A stretch of 64,000 bases of DNA from Piromyces finnis (taxonomy: Eukaryota > Neocallimastigomycota > Neocallimastigomycetes > Neocallimastigales > Neocallimastigaceae): assembly GCA_002104945.1 (NCBI GenBank), contig MCFH01000001.1, positions 2,266,501-2,330,500 on the forward strand, in the 5' to 3' direction. A model generated the notes under the pieces. It saw nothing but the letters and a program-made list of their open reading frames with translations. It was not told the origin of the DNA and did no database searches. Numbering within the stretch: the stretch's first letter is position 1; each line of letters starts with the position of its first letter. Position numbers and translations under genes: made by a program. Shown here in pieces: positions 42,791 through 55,123 of the stretch.

Positions 42791-44192
42791 ATTGTAATTT
42801 GCCTTTTCTTTGAATTAATATTTTTTAAAATACATTAAACCTATATTTTTTAAATATTTAATTAAATTTATATGAATTTTTATTTTTTAATAATATATAT
42901 ATGTGTCGAATTTTAATTAATATTTTCAATATTATACATTAGTATTTAAATAATAAATCAACAAAATTTCCTAAAAAACATTTTTAAAATATTCATATAA
43001 TAATGAAATTTTTTTACATTTTTTATTTAATATACATTTTCTTATTATTTTCAACAGTAATTGTCAATCACATAATATTAGAGAGATATAATTGTATAAT
43101 TCAAATTAATAAAAAAAACATTAATATTTTTTTTCTAATAGCTTTTAATTAAAAAAAAAAATATTTTTTTAATAAATACAGGTGAAAGTCTCATTTCTAA
43201 AAAAAAAAAAAAAAAATTTATATATAAAAAAAATTGATTATTATAAAAATATAATTAAATGAAAGGAGAATAAAAATTATTGATAGTGTTACAATACAAA
43301 AGTTCTGTAATTTATGTTTAATAATATAAAACTTTTTAATACCAAAATTTGAATTATACATTGAAATATAGCATAAAACATTAAATATTAAAATAATTTT
43401 ATATATAAATAAATTAATTAAAGGCATAATAATAAGATTGCAGATCATTCTTATTTAACAAACTTTTTTCTTTTGTATAAAAATATGGTAATGTTTATTT
43501 TAATTTATTTTATATATGAATAAATATAAGAATTAATATAATTAAATTTACAATAGAAAGAGATAATTTCCATGAATTTAATTTGATGTAGATCATAATC
43601 ATAATAAAAAACTAATATATATTATCCAATAATAATATAAAACCTTAATTATTAATTTATTATTATAAAATAAAAATAAATATTTTATAAAGAAAAAATT
43701 TTAATAATATTTTATAATAATAATATAAAATATATAAAATTAATATTTAATTTTCTTTATATTTATCTAAAGTTTATTATAAGATTAATTATAACTACTT
43801 TAACACTATGTGAATGTGGAGAAAGAAAAAGTAATAATTATCTAACTCTTATTTTTAAAAATCATCCCTTACATATAAGAGATTTTGTTTTATTTTTTTT
43901 TGTATTCTCAAACCTCAAACAACTTCAAACAACTAAAAGTTTGTTATTTTAATATTTTTCAACATATTATTATTGCGGCTTTATTTTAATAAAAATTTAA
44001 AATATTAATATAATTTATATATATATAAAGAAAAAAGTATAAATTAATAAAAATATCAATAATTTTAAATTTTTACCTATTTTTCAAAAATTATTAGTTA
44101 TAATTTTGTAATTATTAGACAAGGTTATTTATTATATCTATAAATTATAAACTTTGTAATTAATTAATTTTGAAGAAATATTTTTATCAAAA

Positions 44193-47100
44193 ATGAAATC
44201 TTTAAAAATAATACAGTTGATATTAGGTGCAGTAGCACCATATGTTAGTGCCCAAAGTTTTTGTAGTGGAGCTAGTCATAGTGGACAAAGTGTAAAAGAA
44301 ACTAGTAATAAGGTTGGTTCCATTAGTGGAATTGGTTATGAATTATGGGCTGATAGTGGTAATAATAGTGCTACTTTCTATTCCGATGGTTCATTCTCTT
44401 GTTCATTCCAAAATGCTAAGGATTATTTATGTCGTTCAGGTCTTTCCTTCGACAGTACTAAGACTCATGACCAAATTGGTCACATGTACGCTGATTTCAA
44501 GCTTGTTAAGCAAAACATTCAAAATGTTGACTATTCCTATGTTGGTATTTACGGTTGGACCAGAAGTCCATTAGTTGAATTCTATGTTGTTGATAACTGG
44601 CTCAGTCAATACCGTCCAGGTGATTGGGTTGGTAACAAGAAGCATGGTGACTACACTATTGATGGTGCTCAATATACTGTTTTTGAAAATGATCGTTTTG
44701 GACCATCTATTGATGGTGATACTCAATTCAAGCAATATTTCAGTATTCGTCAACAAGCTCGTGACTGTGGTACTATTGATATTACAGCTCACTTCCAACA
44801 ATGGGAAAAGCTTGGTATGAAGCTTGGTAAGATGCATGAAGCTAAGGTTTTAGGAGAAGCTGGTAGTAATGGTGCTGGTACTAGCGGTACAGCTGATTTC
44901 CCATATGCTAAGGTTTACATTGGTCAAGGTAATGGTGGTGGCAATAGTAATAATGTTGGTAATAATGGAGGAAACGATGTTGCAGGAAACAATTTTGGTG
45001 ATATAGCCCAAAATAATAATAATAACAATGGATGGGATTTCGGTAATTGGAATTTCGGTAATAATAATGGATGGGACTTTGGTGGCAATAACAACAATAA
45101 TAACAATGGATGGGACTTTGGTGGTAATAATAACAATAATAACAATGGATGGGACTTTGGTGGTAATAATAACAATAACAACAACGGATGGGATTTCGGT
45201 AATTGGAATTTCGGTAATAATAATAACAACAACAATAACAACAACAATAACGGATGGGATTTCGGTAATTGGAATTTCGGTAATAATAACAACAACAACA
45301 ATAACAACAATAATAACGGATGGGATTTCGGTAATTGGAATTTCGGTAATAATGATAATAGTAACAACAACAACAATAACAATAACGGATGGGATTTCGG
45401 TAATTGGAACAATAACGCAGATAACAACAATAATAATAGCAATAATAATGTTGGTTCAAATGAATCCTGTTCTTCAAAAATTACTAAGCAAGGATATAAA
45501 TGTTGTTCAAAGGGATGTGAAATTTATTATGTTGATGCTGATGGCGATTGGGGTTTTGAAAGTGGTGATTGGTGTGGATGTGGAAACAGAGTTACATCAT
45601 CAGTTTCTGGAAGTTGCCCATCAAAAATTACTAGTCAAGGATACAAATGCTGTAAGGATAATTGTATTATATATTATACTGATGCAGATGGTGATTGGGG
45701 TGTTGAAAATAATGAATGGTGTGGATGTGGTGGAGGTTCTCCAACAAGTAACAACAATTCTAACAACAATTCTAACAACAATTCTAACAACAATTCTAAC
45801 AATAATTCCAACAATAATTCCAACAACAATTTTAACAACAACTCCAATAACAATTCAAACAACTCTAATAACAATTCCAATAATAATTCTAATTCAAACA
45901 ATAATTCTGGAAATACAAATTTCTGTAGTGGAGCTAGTCATAGTGGACAAAGTGTAAAAGAAACTAGTAATAAGGTTGGTTCTATTGGTGGAATTGGTTA
46001 TGAATTATGGGCTGATAGTGGTAATAATAGTGCTACTTTCTATTCCGATGGTTCATTCTCTTGTTCATTCCAAAATGCTAAGGATTATTTATGTCGTTCA
46101 GGTCTTTCCTTCGACAGTACTAAGACTCATGACCAAATTGGTCACATGTACGCTGATTTCAAGCTTGTTAAGCAAAACATTCAAAATGTTGACTATTCCT
46201 ATGTTGGTATTTACGGTTGGACCAGAAACCCACTTGTTGAATTCTACGTTGTTGATAACTGGCTCAGTCAATACCGTCCAGGTGATTGGGTTGGTAACAA
46301 GAAGCATGGTGATTTCATTATTGATGGTGCTAAGTACACTGTTTACGAAAACACTCGTTACGGTCCATCTATTGATGGTGATACTCAATTCAAGCAATAC
46401 TTCAGTATTCGTCAACAAGCTCGTGACTGTGGTACTATTGATATTACAGCTCACTTCCAACAATGGGAAAAGCTTGGTATGAAGCTTGGTAAGATGCATG
46501 AAGCTAAGGTTTTAGGAGAAGCTGGTAGTAATGGTGCTGGTACTAGCGGTACAGCTGATTTCCCATATGCTAAGGTTTACATTGGTCAAGGAAATGGTGG
46601 TGGTGGTAATGGTAATGCTGCACCAGTAACTAATACTAACAACAATGCTAATAATAATGCCAATAACAACAACGCATGGGATTTTGGTGGTAATGGCTGG
46701 AACTTTGATTGGAATAACTGGAATGCTGGTAATAACAATAACAATAACAATAACGGATGGAATTTCGGAAATAACAACAACAACAATGGTTGGAATATTG
46801 GTGGTAATACTTTTGATAATACCGCAACAAACACTAATATTAACAATAATATCAATTCTAGTTACCCAAAGGGTTCTGGTTTTAAATTCTACACTCAATG
46901 TCAAAAGCCAATGAACTGGGCTTTAACTTATGATGATGGACCAACCGAATTTGCTGATGCTATTTTAGATCTTTTAAAGGAAAAGGGTATTAAGGCTACA
47001 TTCTTTATTGTTGGACATATGTATATGGATAACAATAGTCCAGATTGGTCTAGAATTATAAAGAGAATGTACAATGAAGGACATGTTGTTGGCAATCATA

Positions 47101-47522
47101 CTTATGATCATCAAGATTTGACAGGACTTTCAGCTGATCAAATTAAGAATCAAATGAAGCAAGTTGAAGATCGTATTTTCCAAGCTATTGGTAAGAGACC
47201 AGCGTTTATGCGTCCACCATATGGTTCTGGATCAGGAAATCAAAATGTTATGAATGCACTTCAATCAGCAGGTTACACAGCCGCAGTTAATTGGAATGTT
47301 GATCCAATGGATTACAGTAATGGAGGAGATATTAATTATGCTAAGCAAGTTATTAATCAAGCTAAGGGTCAACCAATCATTACATTAAATCACTTAAAAT
47401 ATGATGGAGCTACTAAAGAAGGTATTTTAGCTTTAGCTAAAGCAGAAATTGATACAATGTTAGCTAATGGTTATACTCCAGTTACTATGGAAGAATGTTT
47501 AGGAATAAGCGCTTACCAATAG
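44193..47522 (+). CDS. Gene D: secreted GH11 - W/F-rich Asn linker - dockerin x2 - GH11 - CE4
   Basis: 1109 residues, no intron. Signal peptide 1-20 (cut before QSFC). GH11 module 1 at 22-243 (E129; acid/base Glu in VLGEAG at about 222) has local variants such as 'YTVFENDRFGPS'. A very long linker (about 246-425) is mostly Asn with eight GWDFG units, several extended to GWDFGNWNFG. Dockerins at 426-463 and 475-512. An Asn/Ser linker of (NNS)n (about 516-572) leads to GH11 module 2 at 577-797 (E683, E776). A second W/F-rich Asn linker (about 800-890) precedes CE4 from 894: TYDDGP (D914, D915), HTYDH (H969, H973), R1007, DPMDY (D1037) and H1067. This CE4 is the divergent type shared only with the pseudogene at 35.3 kb. 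Codons are more A/T-ending than in the other four genes. Confidence 0.93.
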   Translation: MKSLKIIQLILGAVAPYVSAQSFCSGASHSGQSVKETSNKVGSISGIGYELWADSGNNSATFYSDGSFSCSFQNAKDYLCRSGLSFDSTKTHDQIGHMYADFKLVKQNIQNVDYSYVGIYGWTRSPLVEFYVVDNWLSQYRPGDWVGNKKHGDYTIDGAQYTVFENDRFGPSIDGDTQFKQYFSIRQQARDCGTIDITAHFQQWEKLGMKLGKMHEAKVLGEAGSNGAGTSGTADFPYAKVYIGQGNGGGNSNNVGNNGGNDVAGNNFGDIAQNNNNNNGWDFGNWNFGNNNGWDFGGNNNNNNNGWDFGGNNNNNNNGWDFGGNNNNNNNGWDFGNWNFGNNNNNNNNNNNNGWDFGNWNFGNNNNNNNNNNNNGWDFGNWNFGNNDNSNNNNNNNNGWDFGNWNNNADNNNNNSNNNVGSNESCSSKITKQGYKCCSKGCEIYYVDADGDWGFESGDWCGCGNRVTSSVSGSCPSKITSQGYKCCKDNCIIYYTDADGDWGVENNEWCGCGGGSPTSNNNSNNNSNNNSNNNSNNNSNNNSNNNFNNNSNNNSNNSNNNSNNNSNSNNNSGNTNFCSGASHSGQSVKETSNKVGSIGGIGYELWADSGNNSATFYSDGSFSCSFQNAKDYLCRSGLSFDSTKTHDQIGHMYADFKLVKQNIQNVDYSYVGIYGWTRNPLVEFYVVDNWLSQYRPGDWVGNKKHGDFIIDGAKYTVYENTRYGPSIDGDTQFKQYFSIRQQARDCGTIDITAHFQQWEKLGMKLGKMHEAKVLGEAGSNGAGTSGTADFPYAKVYIGQGNGGGGNGNAAPVTNTNNNANNNANNNNAWDFGGNGWNFDWNNWNAGNNNNNNNNGWNFGNNNNNNGWNIGGNTFDNTATNTNINNNINSSYPKGSGFKFYTQCQKPMNWALTYDDGPTEFADAILDLLKEKGIKATFFIVGHMYMDNNSPDWSRIIKRMYNEGHVVGNHTYDHQDLTGLSADQIKNQMKQVEDRIFQAIGKRPAFMRPPYGSGSGNQNVMNALQSAGYTAAVNWNVDPMDYSNGGDINYAKQVINQAKGQPIITLNHLKYDGATKEGILALAKAEIDTMLANGYTPVTMEECLGISAYQ
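45010..45420 (+). repeat. Coding tandem repeat (Asn)n-GWDFG/NWNFG in gene D
   Basis: AAT/AAC runs alternate with GGATGGGATTTCGGT or GGATGGGACTTTGGT blocks, eight times. Some blocks add AATTGGAATTTCGGT. The unit length varies because Asn runs vary. Reading frame is kept throughout, so selection or slippage in triplets preserves it. Confidence 0.9.
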
Positions 47523-50274
47523 ATAAATTAGAATTAATTATAGATATTTATTAATTAATATATTATAAATGAAAATTAGAGTATATTATTTTGAGCAATA
47601 TTATGTATTATAATACATATAATGTATTATTTTTTTTTAAAGTAGAAACATATTAAATCATATTATTATTATATTAAATAAATTTATATTAATATTTATT
47701 TTTATTTAATTAAAAAGTAATTTTTTTTTTCGTCTGTGTAATTTTTTTTTTTTTTACATATTATTGTTGTTATTGATAATATTATTTCTATATACTAAAA
47801 TAGTAATTTATTTATTTTATTCCTTTTTTTATTAAGGAGTCTTTTTTTTTTTTTTTTAAAATAATAATTGTTAAAAATTTAATATAAACAATAGATAATA
47901 ATAATAATAATAATTTCTTTTATCTAAATTTACTATATTCATTTTTTTAAAAGGATTAAAACTATATAATTTATATATAGTATATTAGCATATTATGTAT
48001 ATAAAGCATCATATATATATTAAATATATTTTACTTTATATTATATAAAAATTTTTTTTTCTTTTATTTTGATTTTTGTGTAACACTGTGTAATAATAAT
48101 ATTTAAATTTGGATTTTTTAAAAGCTTTATTAAAAAAATGTTATATTTTAGAGTTTAATTATATGAAAATGTATGAAACATAAATGAATTTCAAGGTATA
48201 AATTATAAAAGTATTTATTATTACTGATTAATAATTAAGAAAAAAAGATAAATCTATATTATTATGGTATAATATAAACAAAAACTCATAAATTTAAGAG
48301 AATAATGTTATATGTTTATATAACATTATAAAAATGATACTACAAAGATTAATTTTTTAATATACTAGAAATAGTAATTTGAGTTTTTCATGAATATTAC
48401 ACAAAAAAAATATTTAATGTATTTTGTATTTTATATTTACAAAATTTTCATTTATTATATTATAATTATTTTAAATATGATTATTTAAATGAAATAATAA
48501 ATAAACCGTTATTTGTATTTCATACGTTGAATGTTAATTTATATAAAAACTATAAAAAAGTAATTTCAGAATTTTTAAATATTAATTTATTTTTAATAAA
48601 AATTGTACACCATTTCTAACAATATTTAATTATAAACATTTTTGTATAATAATTAAAATTTTATAATTAAAAGAGGATAAAATTTTAAAAATATATATTT
48701 ACTTATTTTTTAGCTATGAAAAGTAAGTAGATATTAGCTTATTTTTCTAAATTCAGATAGTGTATTAATGAATAAATGAAAATATATAATCAAGTAACCA
48801 ATTAAGAGTTTATATGTTATTTATGAATGATTTATTAATTTATTTATGAAAACTTATGATAAACGGTGCGAAAATTTTTAATTATAATCATAAATTCTCC
48901 AACTATGTTCATATTTTAACTTATATTTTACATTTTTATATATTATTTTTTATTTTTTTTTTAAATTATAAAGCAATATATATTATATATTTGTAATGTT
49001 TAAATTATTAGAATATAAAAGTATTGTAATATTTCTTCTCTACTTTATATATAAAGGTTTTTCCATAATAAATATTTATATTAAAAAAAATGACTATAAT
49101 TAATGAATAAAAAAAATTTAACTATGGAAAATTTATTATTATGTTTTTAATATTAATACTATTAAATAAAGACATTTTACAATAATAAAAACTTTTATAT
49201 CGTTCCAGACCTCATTTTAATATTTGAAATTTGAAACAAAATGTAGATCCTCAAAAAAATTAAAAAGTTAAATATATATAAAAAGTTTAATTATTAATTT
49301 TTTTAATTTATCATCAAGACATATTATTAAACAGGAAAAAAAAATGTTATTAATAAAAAAGAAATGTAATAAATATAAATATATAAATTAGAAGCTTTTA
49401 TTATTAATACATTATGAATATTATAGATTAATATCCATAATAATTATATTGAATTTTATAATGCTCATATTTTTTATTCCACATAGTTAACTACTTCTAA
49501 TGTTATTGTATGATGGATTTTACTGCTTTAGTAATAAAAATTAATTTTTATTATTAAATATTGAAAATTTATATATTAACCATTTATTTAGTAAATTTAT
49601 TTAATATATTTAAAGTTTAAATTAAACGTGAAAATTTTTTAATTTATTTCTATTTACAAATACTATTTGTTTAAGGTTTATTAATAGTTAAAATTATTAA
49701 TATGTTTCAATTCATTCTAAAAAGCTTTTTAATTTTAATTAATAATAAATATATTATTCAATTATCAATTTTTCATTATTAGTTAATTATTAATTATATA
49801 TATTATAATAAAACATAATATTATTTTTACATAAGTATAATTTATTAACTTATTGTAAATTGATAATAGCTATAATAATCTAATTCCTTTTTGTTGATGC
49901 TTTTTTTTTTCCTTGTAAAAATATTCGAAACCTTATTTAAATTAGAAATTTTGAATTTAAAATACAGTTTTTCGAGGTTTAATATATTATTTAATAAATC
50001 ATAAAACGTAAATCATTTTTATATAATAATTTAAATTATCCATATATTAAAATATTAGTATTATTGATAGTATTAATATATAAGCAGTGAAGCAAACTTT
50101 TTTAATATAATAATTAAAACATATAAAAGAAACATATTTTGCTTTAAAATTTTTTTTTTTCATATTTCAAAAATCTGTAATATAAATATATTTAATTTTA
50201 GTTATTAATTGAATAAAAAGTAGGTGAATTAAATAGTATATAATAAATTTTTGATTTAATACTTTATATCAAAA
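47523..50274. other. AT-rich intergenic region between genes D and E
   Basis: About 2.75 kb with no supportable gene or repeat element, only poly-A/T stretches. Genes D and E share ATCAAAAATGAAATCTT at their starts, indicating related 5' ends. Confidence 0.6.
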
Positions 50275-51167
50275 ATGAAATCTTCAAAAATTTCACAGTT
50301 AATATTTACTTTAGCAGCTTCTTATGTTGCTAATGCCCAAAGTTTTTGTAGTTCAGCAAAGCATTCTGGTACAAGTGTAACCGAATACAGTAATAAAGTT
50401 GGTTCCATTAGTGGAATTGGTTACGAATTATGGGCTGATAGTGGTAGTAACAGTGCTACTTTCTATTCTGACGGTTCATTCTCTTGTTCTTTCAGAAGTG
50501 CTAAGGACTATTTATGTCGTTCAGGTCTTTCTTTTGACAGTACTAAGACTCATGACCAAATTGGTCACATTTACGCTGATTTTAAACTTGTTAAGCAAAA
50601 CATTCAAAATGTTGACTATTCCTATGTTGGTATTTACGGTTGGACCAGAAATCCACTTGTTGAATTCTACGTTGTTGATAACTGGCTCAGTCAATACCGT
50701 CCAGGTGATTGGGTTGGTAACAAGAAGCATGGTGATTTCACTATTGATGGTGCTAAGTACACTGTTTACGAAAACACTCGTTACGGTCCATCTATTGATG
50801 GTGATACTCAATTCAAGCAATACTTCAGTATTCGTCAACAAGCTCGTGACTGTGGTACTATTGATATTACAGCTCACTTCCAACAATGGGAAAAGCTTGG
50901 TATGAAGCTTGGTAAGATGCATGAAGCTAAGGTTTTAGGAGAAGCTGGTAGTAATGGTGCTGGTACTAGCGGTACAGCTGATTTCCCATATGCTAAGGTT
51001 TACATTGGTCAAGGTAACGGTAATACAAATACTGGCAACACCAACACCAATACTAATACTAACAATGGAAATAACTACAATAACAATAATGTTCCTCAAA
51101 ATAATAATCAAAATAATAATTGGGGATTTGGATGGAGTGATTTTGATTGGGGTTGGATGTTTGGAGG

Positions 51168-51204
<37 letters not shown>

Positions 51205-53226
51205 AATAGCAACAACAATAGCAACATCAACAACAACAACACCAATAGCAATAACAATAACAATTCTAATCAAAATACAGGAAATGCTTCTGGTTCATGC
51301 CCAGCTACCTTTACTTCTCTAGGTTATTCATGTTGTAAAAGTGAAAATTGTATGGTTTATTATCAAGATGAATCTGGTGATTGGGGTGTTGAAAATGGTG
51401 AATGGTGTGGATGTGTTAAAGGATCATCCAGTAACTCTTCTACATGTTCAAAGAGTATTACTTCTCAAGGTTATTCATGCTGTTCTAGTGATTGTGTTAC
51501 TATATATAGTGATGTATCTGGTAATTGGGGTGTTGAAAATGGTGATTGGTGTGGTTGTATTAATAAGCCAAACACTAAATGCTCATCTAAAATTCTTGCT
51601 TTAGGTTACAGTTGTTGTGCTGATCCAAATTGTGAAGTTTATTTCCAAGATGAATCTGGTGATTGGGGTTATGAAAGTGACTGGTGCGGTTGTGGAGAAG
51701 ATAAGTCAGAATCAAAAACAACCACCACTAAAAAAGCTACTACAACTAATAAAGCTACTACAACTACTAAAGCATCACAACCAACTTCAAACACTAACTT
51801 CTGTAGCGCTTCTGGTCACTCTGGTGACAGCATAAAGGTTACCAGCAACAAGGTTGGTTCTATTAATGGTGTTGGTTATGAATTATGGGCTGACAGTGGT
51901 AACAACAGTGCTACTTTCTATGCTGATGGTTCATTATCTTGCTCATTCCAAAATGCTAAGGATTACTTATGTCGTTCCGGTCTTTCCTTCGACAGTACTA
52001 AGACTCATGACCAAATTGGTCACATGTACGCTGACTTCAAGCTTGTTAAGCAAAACATTAGAAATGTTGATTACTCTTACGTTGGTATTTACGGTTGGAC
52101 CAGAAACCCACTTGTTGAATTCTACGTTGTTGATAACTGGCTCAGTCAATACCGTCCAGGTGATTGGGTTGGTAACAAGAAGCATGGTGATTTCACTATT
52201 GATGGTGCTAAGTACACTGTTTACGAAAACACTCGTTACGGTCCATCTATTGATGGTGATACTCAATTCAAGCAATACTTCAGTATTCGTAAGGAAGCTC
52301 GTGACTGTGGTACTATTGATATTACAGCTCACTTCCAACAATGGGAAAAGCTTGGTATGAAGCTTGGTAAGATGCATGAAGCTAAGGTTTTAGGAGAAGC
52401 TGGTAGTAATGGATCAGGTACTACTGGTACAGCTGATTTCCCATACGCTAAGGTTTACATTGGTCAAGGTAACAGTAATGCTAGTGCTGGTAACACCAAC
52501 ACTAATACCAACACTAACACCAACACTAACGTTAGCACTGGTAACAACAACCAAAGTGCTACTACTTACCCAAAGGGTACTGGATTCCAATTCTACACTC
52601 AATGTAAGAACAGAAACCACTGGGCTTTAACTTATGATGATGGACCAACTCAATATGCTGACAGTATCTTAGATCTCTTAAAGAAATACGATATTAAGGC
52701 TACTTTCTTCCTTGTTGGTAACATGTATATTCCATCTTCAAGCTCTGAATGGACTAGAATTGTTAAGAGAATGTACAATGAAGGTCACGTTGTTGCTTCT
52801 CACACTTACAGTCACAACGATTTAACCAGTATGTCTTCTCAACAAATTACTGCTGATATGCAAAAACTTGAAGATGCAGTTTACAAGGCAGTTGGAGTTA
52901 AGCCAGCCTTCATGAGACCACCATATGGTTCTGGTAATGGTAACCAAAATGTTATGAATACTCTTAAGAACTTTGGTATTAATGCTGCTTGTAACTGGCA
53001 TGTTGATCCAATGGACTGGGATAACGGAGGTAACATTAACTATGCTAAGCAAGTTCTTGGTAAGCTTAATGGTGAAGGAGTTATTACCTTAAACCACTTA
53101 CAATACAATGGAGCTACTGCTCAAGGTATTCTTGATTTATCTAAGGCTGAAATTGAATTAATGTTATCTAAGGGTTACAAGCCAGTTACTATGGAAGAAT
53201 GTCTTGGTATGAGTGCTTACAAATAA
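50275..53226 (+). CDS. Gene E: secreted GH11 - dockerin x3 - GH11 - CE4
   Basis: 983 residues, no intron. Signal peptide 1-21 (cut before QSFC). GH11 module 1 at 23-244 (E130, E223). An Asn-rich linker (about 247-338) has a W/F island (WGFGWSDFDWGWMFGG). Dockerins at 342-380, 391-428 and 436-473 are more diverged from one another than in genes A and C. A Thr/Lys linker (480-506) leads to GH11 module 2 at 509-730 (E615, E708). CE4 runs from 770: TYDDGP (D788, D789), HTYSH (H843, H847), R881, D911 and H941. The first third of GH11 module 1 copies gene B module 1 (SVTEYSNK, FRSAKDYL), while its last part copies gene D module 2, a mosaic pattern. Module 2 and CE4 are nearly identical to those of genes A and B. 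Confidence 0.94.
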
Positions 53227-53714
53227 ATAGATGTTTTTTATTATTGATAAAATTAATTTATAAACATGTTAATAAATTTTATGTAATCATTTTAGATAGT
53301 ATTAAAAAATTATACATAAATATTTTTAGAATAAATAAGTAAATAGAAATTTTTTTATAAATTCAAATTTTTTTATTTTTATATTATTATATTAATAAAA
53401 TAATAAATAATTAAAAAATTAAATGTTTTATGTTTATGTTATGTTGGTGTGTTTTTTAAAATCTGTAGTTTTAATAATTATAACAATATGTATAAATACT
53501 ATGAAGAATATTCAATAATATTGGTAATATATATAAATTATAGTAAAAACAATTAAATTATATAAATATAGTTTATTTATAATACCTATTATAATACATT
53601 TATTTTAATATGATTAGAAAAAAAAGAAAAAATAAAGAAATGAAAAATAAGTACATTAAATATATAATATTAATAAATTTAAAAACAACAACAAATTTTC
53701 ATTAAATATTATAA
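53227..53714. other. AT-rich 3' flank of gene E
   Basis: No gene or repeat visible. It leads into the pair of LINE family-2 fragments. Confidence 0.6.
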
Positions 53715-54312
53715 ATTACGTTCCTTCTTAACAAAGACATTTGAATGAACAGCTTAACAGTTCATCGGGGTCTTATGTTCCATATGTAGAGGGTCTCGCG
53801 GCTTTTCTTACTAAAACAATACCTATCATTAGTAGCTCTATGAAGCTACTTTTTGATAGGTTTAGTAAGACACCTAACATAATCAAGAGTGCCGACGTCG
53901 TACCGATATGGCAAAGGAACATTTCCAATGTTCCGTACACAGGGTTCAATGTTAGTATTTCCTCAAATTCGAATGAAAAAATTATGAACTCATGGGAGAG
54001 TTTAGTGGACACCACACTATCATACCTGATGTTACTTCTATTTTTTTATTTCATTTAATTTATTAGATAGGGACCAATCCCACACAGTACAAATTGCAGA
54101 GTTCATTGAACTTTTATGCAACTTAAATAATTATTTTATATTTTTTTATATTTATATTTTTATTTATATATATTTTATTATTTTTATTTATTATTTATTA
54201 TATCAATATCAATATGTATTATCACCTAATATTATGTTATATCACTAATTAAATAAGTAAATAAATAAAAGATGTGTATTCTCTTCCTAGTCTAAAAAAA
54301 AAAAAAAAAAAA
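53715..54312 (+). mobile_element. LINE family 2, copy 3
   Basis: Starts at ACGTTCCTTCTTAACAAAGA with an internal deletion of about 45 bp relative to the other copies. It then has the best-preserved family-2 frame: 53741-54058 encodes HLNEQLNSSSGSYVPYVEG.. through SADVVPIWQ and ESLVDTTLSYLML. The 3' UTR ends TTCCTAGTCT plus an A-run (about 54293-54312). Confidence 0.65.
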
Positions 54313-54897
54313 GTTCCTTCTTGGTGGAACTTTAGTTTATGATGAACTACAAATCGATAAGGCGGAACAAAGATATTTGAATGAACAGCTTTACAATTCA
54401 TCTGGGTCTCACGGTTTTTCTCACTAAAACAATCCCTATCATCAGTAGCTCAATGAAGCTCCTTTTTGATAGACTTAGTAAGACACTTAACGTAATCAAG
54501 AGCGCCGACGTCGTACCGATATGGCAAAGGAACATTCTTAATGTTTCGTACACAGGGTTCAATGTTAATATTTCTTTGAATGAAAACATTATGAATTCAT
54601 GGGAGAGTTTAGTGGACACCACACTATCATAGCTGATGTTACTTCTCTCTTTGTTTCATTTAATTTATTAGGTAAGGATCAACCCCACACAGTGCAAATT
54701 TCAGAGTTCATTGAACTTTTATGCAACTTTAATAATTATTTTACCTTATTTTATATTTATATTTTTATAATATACATTTAATTATTTTTATTTATTATTT
54801 ATTATATCAACATATATTATCACCTAATATAATGTAATATCTCAAATTAAATGAATAAATACAATAAGTGTATTCTCTTCCTAGTTTAAAAAAAAAT
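54313..54897 (+). mobile_element. LINE family 2, copy 4, head-to-tail with copy 3
   Basis: Begins GTTCCTTCTTGGTGGAACTT immediately after the poly-A of copy 3. It lacks the VPYVEGLA-coding stretch (short deletion near 54410). It keeps CTTTTTGATAGACTTAGTAA, GCCGACGTCGTACCGATATGG and the ..CTTCCTAGTTTAAAA end. Both copies start at the same element position, suggesting a preferred 5' truncation point or a tandem duplication. Confidence 0.65.
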
Positions 54898-55123
54898 ATT
54901 ATAAATTTTTAAATTATAATATTTTAATAATAGTTTTATAATGGTTGAACTTTAATTTATTATAATTATTATTATTTTTAATTTTGAAACTTTTTTATTT
55001 GTTAAAAATAAATATACAAAAGTTTACATAAAAAAAAAAGAAAAAAAAAAATCAATTATTTAATATAAATAAGAAATTATATATATTTAGTGAAGAAAAA
55101 ATTACATTCTTCTCTTAAAGTTA

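Larger units (their letters stand above)
41459..44192. other. Intergenic region between genes C and D with LINE relics and inverted repeats
   Basis: Holds duplicated LINE family-1 fragments (41849-41909, 42091-42235), a palindromic element (41913-41980), a pair of nested inverted repeats (42356-42461) and another LINE 3' UTR relic (about 42690-42790). The rest is AT-rich, and the final part is the gene D upstream region. Confidence 0.6.

Noticed and set aside
44908-45477. Tyr/Cys-rich and Leu-rich minus-strand frames opposite the gene D linker
   Set aside because: Shadows of the Asn/Trp repeat codons; no start context or protein-like features.
45730-45912. CRISPR-like regular repeat
   Set aside because: The regular unit is an in-frame NNS coding repeat without spacers, in a eukaryotic gene.
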